Positions 60,634 through 64,000 of a DNA stretch of 64,000 bases are shown piece by piece. Numbering within the stretch: the stretch's first letter is position 1; every line of letters starts with the position of its first letter. The translations under genes were made by a program, and so were the position numbers. The stretch is from Murimonas intestini (lineage in GTDB: Bacteria > Bacillota > Clostridia > Lachnospirales > Lachnospiraceae): positions 62,001 to 126,000 of the forward strand of contig QGGY01000014.1 in assembly GCA_003148945.1 (NCBI GenBank), given 5' to 3'. The notes under the pieces are model-generated. The model was not told where the DNA came from. It saw only the letters and a program-made list of their open reading frames with translations, and did not search any database.

Positions 60634-61388
60634 ATGCTGCACCCCAATAGTTTATTCCAAAAGTACAAGGGAAAAATAGCGGACTTAGGCGTGATTAATA
60701 AAGAGAGTATTCAAACGGAACAGTTTTTACTTTATCATGATTCTAAAATTCAGATTTATTATGCTCCTCATAACGAATATATAAACGAAAAAGCCAGTGT
60801 ATTTATTATCGGCATTACACCAGGTTGGAGCCAAACACAAATTGCATTTCAAACGGCAAAAAATGGGATAGGGACGTGTAATACAGATGAAGAAATATGT
60901 TTTAAATGTAAAGTAGAATCACGTTTTGCCGGAACAATGCGTAAAAACCTAATTTCTATGTTAGATGATCTGAACCTTCAGGAGTATTTAGGGTTGAAAT
61001 CTTGTTTAGAGTTGTTTGACAAAAATAAATCACTTTTACATACTACATCTTTGATAAAATATCCATGTTTTTACAAGGGAAAAACTATAATGGTCATACT
61101 CCAACGATGGGATCTGTTGATATTTTAAGAAAATATATTATGGAAGAATTTTCAAAGGAGTTAGATTGTGTCCCGGATTTAAAATTGATTATACCATTGG
61201 GGGCAGCAGTAGAGGAGATCTTAAAAGAATTTTTTGAACCAAAGTCTGCACAGTACAGCAAAGTTCTGTGGGGATTTCCGCATCCATCAGGATTAAACGG
61301 AAGAAGAAAAATTCAATTTGAAGAAAAACGTGAAAGTATGTTAGATATACTAGAAAATGGCATATATTCCAGACAAAGTAATACTTAG
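60634..61388 (+). pseudogene. Uracil-DNA-glycosylase-like protein, one frameshift
   Basis: Starts at ATG 60634 (AGAAGGGA upstream). The first frame has IIGITPGWSQTQIAF, the N-terminal UDG motif, and a CFKCKVESRFAG stretch. Near 61080 it leaves frame; from there the next frame continues without gap (KNYNGHTPTMGS...) to LIIPLGAAVEEIL and GFPHPSGLNGRR, the second UDG motif. One extra A in the A5 run at 61080-61084 would restore about 250 residues. Decayed, or an indel in the sequence. Enzyme activity on uracil is not assured even if intact. Confidence 0.7.
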
Positions 61389-61579
61389 AACTTTCTGACC
61401 GGCTGGCACAGCATCTGTGGCCATGAAATCCCAATTGGGCTTTGACACTACAAGGATACATTCCACAGAAGAGAGATGCTTCGGGAAACAGACCGGATTG
61501 TACTGATCCTTATGACAGACGGATTGTTAGGGAACCGTAATGATTTTGCGCCCCATAATTTTTCACCACAATTAAAAAT
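61389..61579. other. Gap with gene debris
   Basis: No intact gene. Short frames (LELSDRLAQHLWP, then MKSQLGFDTTRIHSTEERC one frame away) suggest a decayed coding fragment of unknown origin. The gap ends in the inverted repeat at 61580-61625. Confidence 0.4.
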
Positions 61580-61638
61580 GTGCAAGAAATCAATCGTAAA
61601 AAAAAACGATTGATTTCTTGCGCACTTTTACATATAAT
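61580..61638 (+). promoter_or_regulatory. Inverted repeat over the promoter of the AlbA_2 regulator
   Basis: GCAAGAAATCAATCGT and its exact complement (16 bp, extendable by GTGC/GCAC with a 2-base bulge) flank an A-run at 61580-61625. The right arm contains TTGATT (61610-61615), 17 bases before TATAAT (61633-61638). This looks like an operator for autoregulation; the hairpin could also stop upstream transcription. Confidence 0.6.
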
Positions 61639-61661
61639 ATAAACAAGAAAACGGAAAGGAT

Positions 61662-62924
61662 ATGGATAGTATGCGTGAAACAAGGGTAATAGAATTCAAA
61701 GAAATAATTGCAAACACGTTTTTAAAAACAGTAAGTGCCTTTTCGAATTATGATGGTGGAGAAATTTTTTTTGGAATCGATGCCTCTGGTAATATTAAAG
61801 GAGTGTCGGACATAAAACAGGCATGTTTGGATATTGAAAATAAAATTAATGATAGTATTTCGCCACAGCCTGATTATACACTGGAAATACAAAATAATGA
61901 TAAAACGATAAAGCTTACCGTAAAAAGTGGTGTTCAGAAGCCGTATTTATACAAATCAAAAGCATATAAGAGAAACGATACAGCGACAATAGAGGTAGAT
62001 ACGCTGGAATTTTCAAGACTCATTTTGGAAGGGAAAAACATCAGATTTGAAGAGCTGCCAAATAAAGAACAGGATTTAGCTTTCGATATCCTGCATCAAA
62101 AATTAAAAGAAAGTATTCAAATCGAAACATTTAATCAAGATACATTAAAAACATTGAACCTGTATGACGGATTCAATGGATATAATAATGCAGCTGGTAT
62201 TTTGGCAGATAAAAATCATTTTCCGGGAATTGATATGGTAAAATTTGGTGAAAGTATCAGTATCATTCAAAAGAGAGTTACATTTGAAAATATATCAGTA
62301 TTGGCTGTATATGACAAAACGTTAGATGTATTTAGAGATTATTATCAATATGAAGAAATACAGGGAGCCGATAGAAAGAAGGTCGAAAAAATACCAGAAG
62401 CTGCATTCCGGGAAGCAATTGCAAATGCTTTGATACATAGAACGTGGGATGTAGAATCACAAATAAGAGTTCTAATGTTTGATGATAGGATAGAAGTTAT
62501 TTCTCCAGGAGGATTGCCCTCTGGAATAACGGAAGAAGAATATTTATCAGGTAAAATTTCAGTTCTAAGAAATAGAAATCTGGCAAACGTGTTTTATAGA
62601 TTAGGGTTTGTTGAAATATTCGGAACAGGAATTACAAGAATAAAACAACTCTATGAAGAGGGAGTGAAAAAACCAGAATTTGAAATATCAGAAAATACAA
62701 TTAAGATGGTACTTCCGGTTTTTGAGGAGAATTTACATTTAACGGAAGATGAGAGAAAGATATATAAAGTTTTAAGCAGGACAATGTTAAAATCAATTAG
62801 CGAAATTGCACCTTATGCCCCATTTGGCAAATCAAAGACAACACAGTTGCTGAAAGAGATGGGACAAAAAGGTGTCATAAAAGTTGAAGGCAGGGGAAGA
62901 GGTACTAAGTACGTAATAAAGTAA
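61662..62924 (+). CDS. AlbA_2 (Schlafen-type) ATP-binding regulator
   Basis: 420 residues (ATG 61662; ATG 61671 fits the GGAAAGGA site better). N-terminal AlbA_2/Schlafen domain (IEFKEII...SAFSNYDGGEIFFGID), a linker, then a C-terminal ATPase-like domain of the HATPase_c_4 type (EAAFREAIANALIHRTW; EVISPGGLP; GTGITRI) and a winged helix at the end (KTTQLLKEMGQKGVIKVEG). Often annotated as RecG-like or transcriptional regulator. Inverted repeat over its promoter points to self-control. Last gene of the island before topB. Confidence 0.86.
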   Translation: MDSMRETRVIEFKEIIANTFLKTVSAFSNYDGGEIFFGIDASGNIKGVSDIKQACLDIENKINDSISPQPDYTLEIQNNDKTIKLTVKSGVQKPYLYKSKAYKRNDTATIEVDTLEFSRLILEGKNIRFEELPNKEQDLAFDILHQKLKESIQIETFNQDTLKTLNLYDGFNGYNNAAGILADKNHFPGIDMVKFGESISIIQKRVTFENISVLAVYDKTLDVFRDYYQYEEIQGADRKKVEKIPEAAFREAIANALIHRTWDVESQIRVLMFDDRIEVISPGGLPSGITEEEYLSGKISVLRNRNLANVFYRLGFVEIFGTGITRIKQLYEEGVKKPEFEISENTIKMVLPVFEENLHLTEDERKIYKVLSRTMLKSISEIAPYAPFGKSKTTQLLKEMGQKGVIKVEGRGRGTKYVIK

Positions 62925-62930
62925 TCAATT

Positions 62931-62980
62931 GTAACTATTCAGCAGGTTTGTGCATTTACTGCGCAGACCGTAAGAAAATT
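62931..62980. repeat. Dispersed hairpin repeat, copy 2
   Basis: GTAACTATTCAGCAGG start as at 6525, then GGTTTGTGC/GCGCAGACC stem and GTAAGAAAATT as at 2495-2505. G-T wobbles keep the stem. It marks the return to chromosomal-type sequence before topB. Confidence 0.6.
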
Positions 62981-63004
62981 GCATAAACAGGAGAATGAAA
63001 ATAT

Positions 63005-64000
63005 ATGAAATCTTTAGTAATAGCAGAAAAACCGTCGGTTGCACGGGATATCGCACGGGTACTGCACTGCCAGAAGAAGCTTGCAGGCGCGATGGAGGGC
63101 AGCTCTTACGTGGTGACCTGGGCGCTGGGGCATTTGGTGACGCTGGCGGACCCGGAGGCCTATAATAAGAAATATACACAGTGGAAAATGGAAGACCTGC
63201 CCATGCTGCCTGAGAAAATGCAGCTTGTAGTGATCAAACAGACTGCAAAGCAGTATTCACTTGTGAAAGCACAGCTGTTTAGGAAGGATATCGGCGAAAT
63301 CATAATCGCCACAGACGCAGGCAGGGAAGGTGAACTGGTGGCCAGATGGATACTGGAGAAGGCAGACTGCCATAAACCCATCAAAAGGCTCTGGATCTCT
63401 TCTGTAACAGATAAAGCAATAAAAGAGGGCTTTGCACATCTGAAGGATGGGAGAGAATATAATAACCTCTATGGCGCGGCGGCGGCCAGGGCTGAGGCGG
63501 ACTGGCTGGTGGGGATCAATGCCACCCGTGCGCTTACCTGCAAATATAATGCCCAGCTGTCCTGCGGACGTGTGCAGACTCCCACCCTGGCTATTGTGGC
63601 AGGCAGAGAAGAGGAGATCAGGAATTTTAAACCGAGAGATTATTATAGTTTGGCTGTCATGGCAGGCGGCGTAAGGTGGAGCTGGACGGATGGGAAGAGC
63701 GGCAGTTCTTCCACTTTCCAGAAGGACAGGATAGAGAAGATCAAAGAGAAGATTGATGGGGCTGCGCTGACAGTAGTTTCAGTGGAAAAGAGTGCAAAGC
63801 ATAAAAATGCTCCGGGGCTCTACGACCTGACGGAGCTGCAGCGGGATGCCAATAAAAAATTCGGGTTTTCCGCAAAAGAAACTCTGAATATTATGCAGAG
63901 GCTGTATGAGAACCATAAGGTCCTGACATATCCCAGGACTGATTCCAGGTATATTGGCAGAGATGTGGCTGAAACAATAAAGGAACGACTGATGGCCTGC
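63005..64000 (+). CDS. topB: DNA topoisomerase III (3' end outside window)
   Basis: 332 codons to the window edge, frame open. The Toprim domain is SLVIAEKPSVARDIARVL at the N-terminus with the acidic motif ATDAGREGEL (about 101-110). The type IA core follows (GRVQTPTLAIVAGRE), and the catalytic Tyr is in VLTYPRTDSRYIG (about 310-315). It cuts single strands to resolve catenanes and recombination intermediates. AGGAGAATG stands about 12 bases before the ATG. Chromosomal topB and conjugative-element topB are both possible; codon use is like that of the chromosome. Confidence 0.94.
   Translation, partial: MKSLVIAEKPSVARDIARVLHCQKKLAGAMEGSSYVVTWALGHLVTLADPEAYNKKYTQWKMEDLPMLPEKMQLVVIKQTAKQYSLVKAQLFRKDIGEIIIATDAGREGELVARWILEKADCHKPIKRLWISSVTDKAIKEGFAHLKDGREYNNLYGAAAARAEADWLVGINATRALTCKYNAQLSCGRVQTPTLAIVAGREEEIRNFKPRDYYSLAVMAGGVRWSWTDGKSGSSSTFQKDRIEKIKEKIDGAALTVVSVEKSAKHKNAPGLYDLTELQRDANKKFGFSAKETLNIMQRLYENHKVLTYPRTDSRYIGRDVAETIKERLMAC

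Overview
The window looks like a chromosomal segment of a gut-type Firmicute, most likely a member of the Lachnospiraceae (Clostridia). The reasons are strong AGGAGG-type ribosome-binding sites, Gram-positive lipoprotein and sortase-type signals, YesM/YesN two-component regulation of sugar uptake, the VTC/DUF4956/beta-helix lipoprotein operon, and GH116 glycosidases. Genus and species cannot be fixed by eye.

Bases 1-31500 are mostly ordinary chromosome. In order they hold: the 3' part of an ABC exporter; a DUF2156 protein; two PLP aminotransferases; a methyltransferase; Hsp33; glutamine-dependent NAD synthetase; a tRNA-Ala(CGC); an SRAP/DinB DNA-damage pair; two Rrf2 regulators leading into O-acetylhomoserine sulfhydrylase and cysteine synthase; a large sortase-type surface protein built from InlB B-repeats; a two-component system facing a VTC-DUF4956-beta-helix lipoprotein operon; and an AroE-like dehydrogenase.

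Bases 29700-44500 form a glycoside-utilisation locus. Two cytoplasmic GH116 enzymes, a sugar ABC importer (binding protein and two permeases) and a divergent YesM/YesN system lie together. They are bracketed by two secreted proteins that share an unrecognised repeat domain and nearly the same promoter. A three-gene ABC export module on the minus strand follows (44506-47390).

Bases 47400-62930 form an AT-rich accessory island. It contains (i) an operon of a small HTH protein, an N6-adenine-type methyltransferase, a cytosine-5 methyltransferase, a double-AAA McrB-like ATPase and a McrC-like nuclease, which I read as a composite restriction-modification system related to LlaI/LlaJI; (ii) debris of an integrative element (a decayed accessory gene, a group II intron 5' fragment, an integrase C-terminus split by an ISL3-family IS with a frameshifted transposase); (iii) a Ser/Thr-kinase gene standing alone between two 33-bp direct repeats; (iv) a frameshifted uracil-DNA-glycosylase-like gene; and (v) an AlbA_2/Schlafen-type ATPase regulator with an inverted repeat over its promoter. 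The chromosome appears to resume with topB (DNA topoisomerase III), which runs off the right end.

Short palindromes (GTTACTG...CAGTAAC, 25-27 bp) are scattered between the chromosomal genes. Two copies are flanked by perfect 8-bp direct repeats, as if they had been inserted by transposition.
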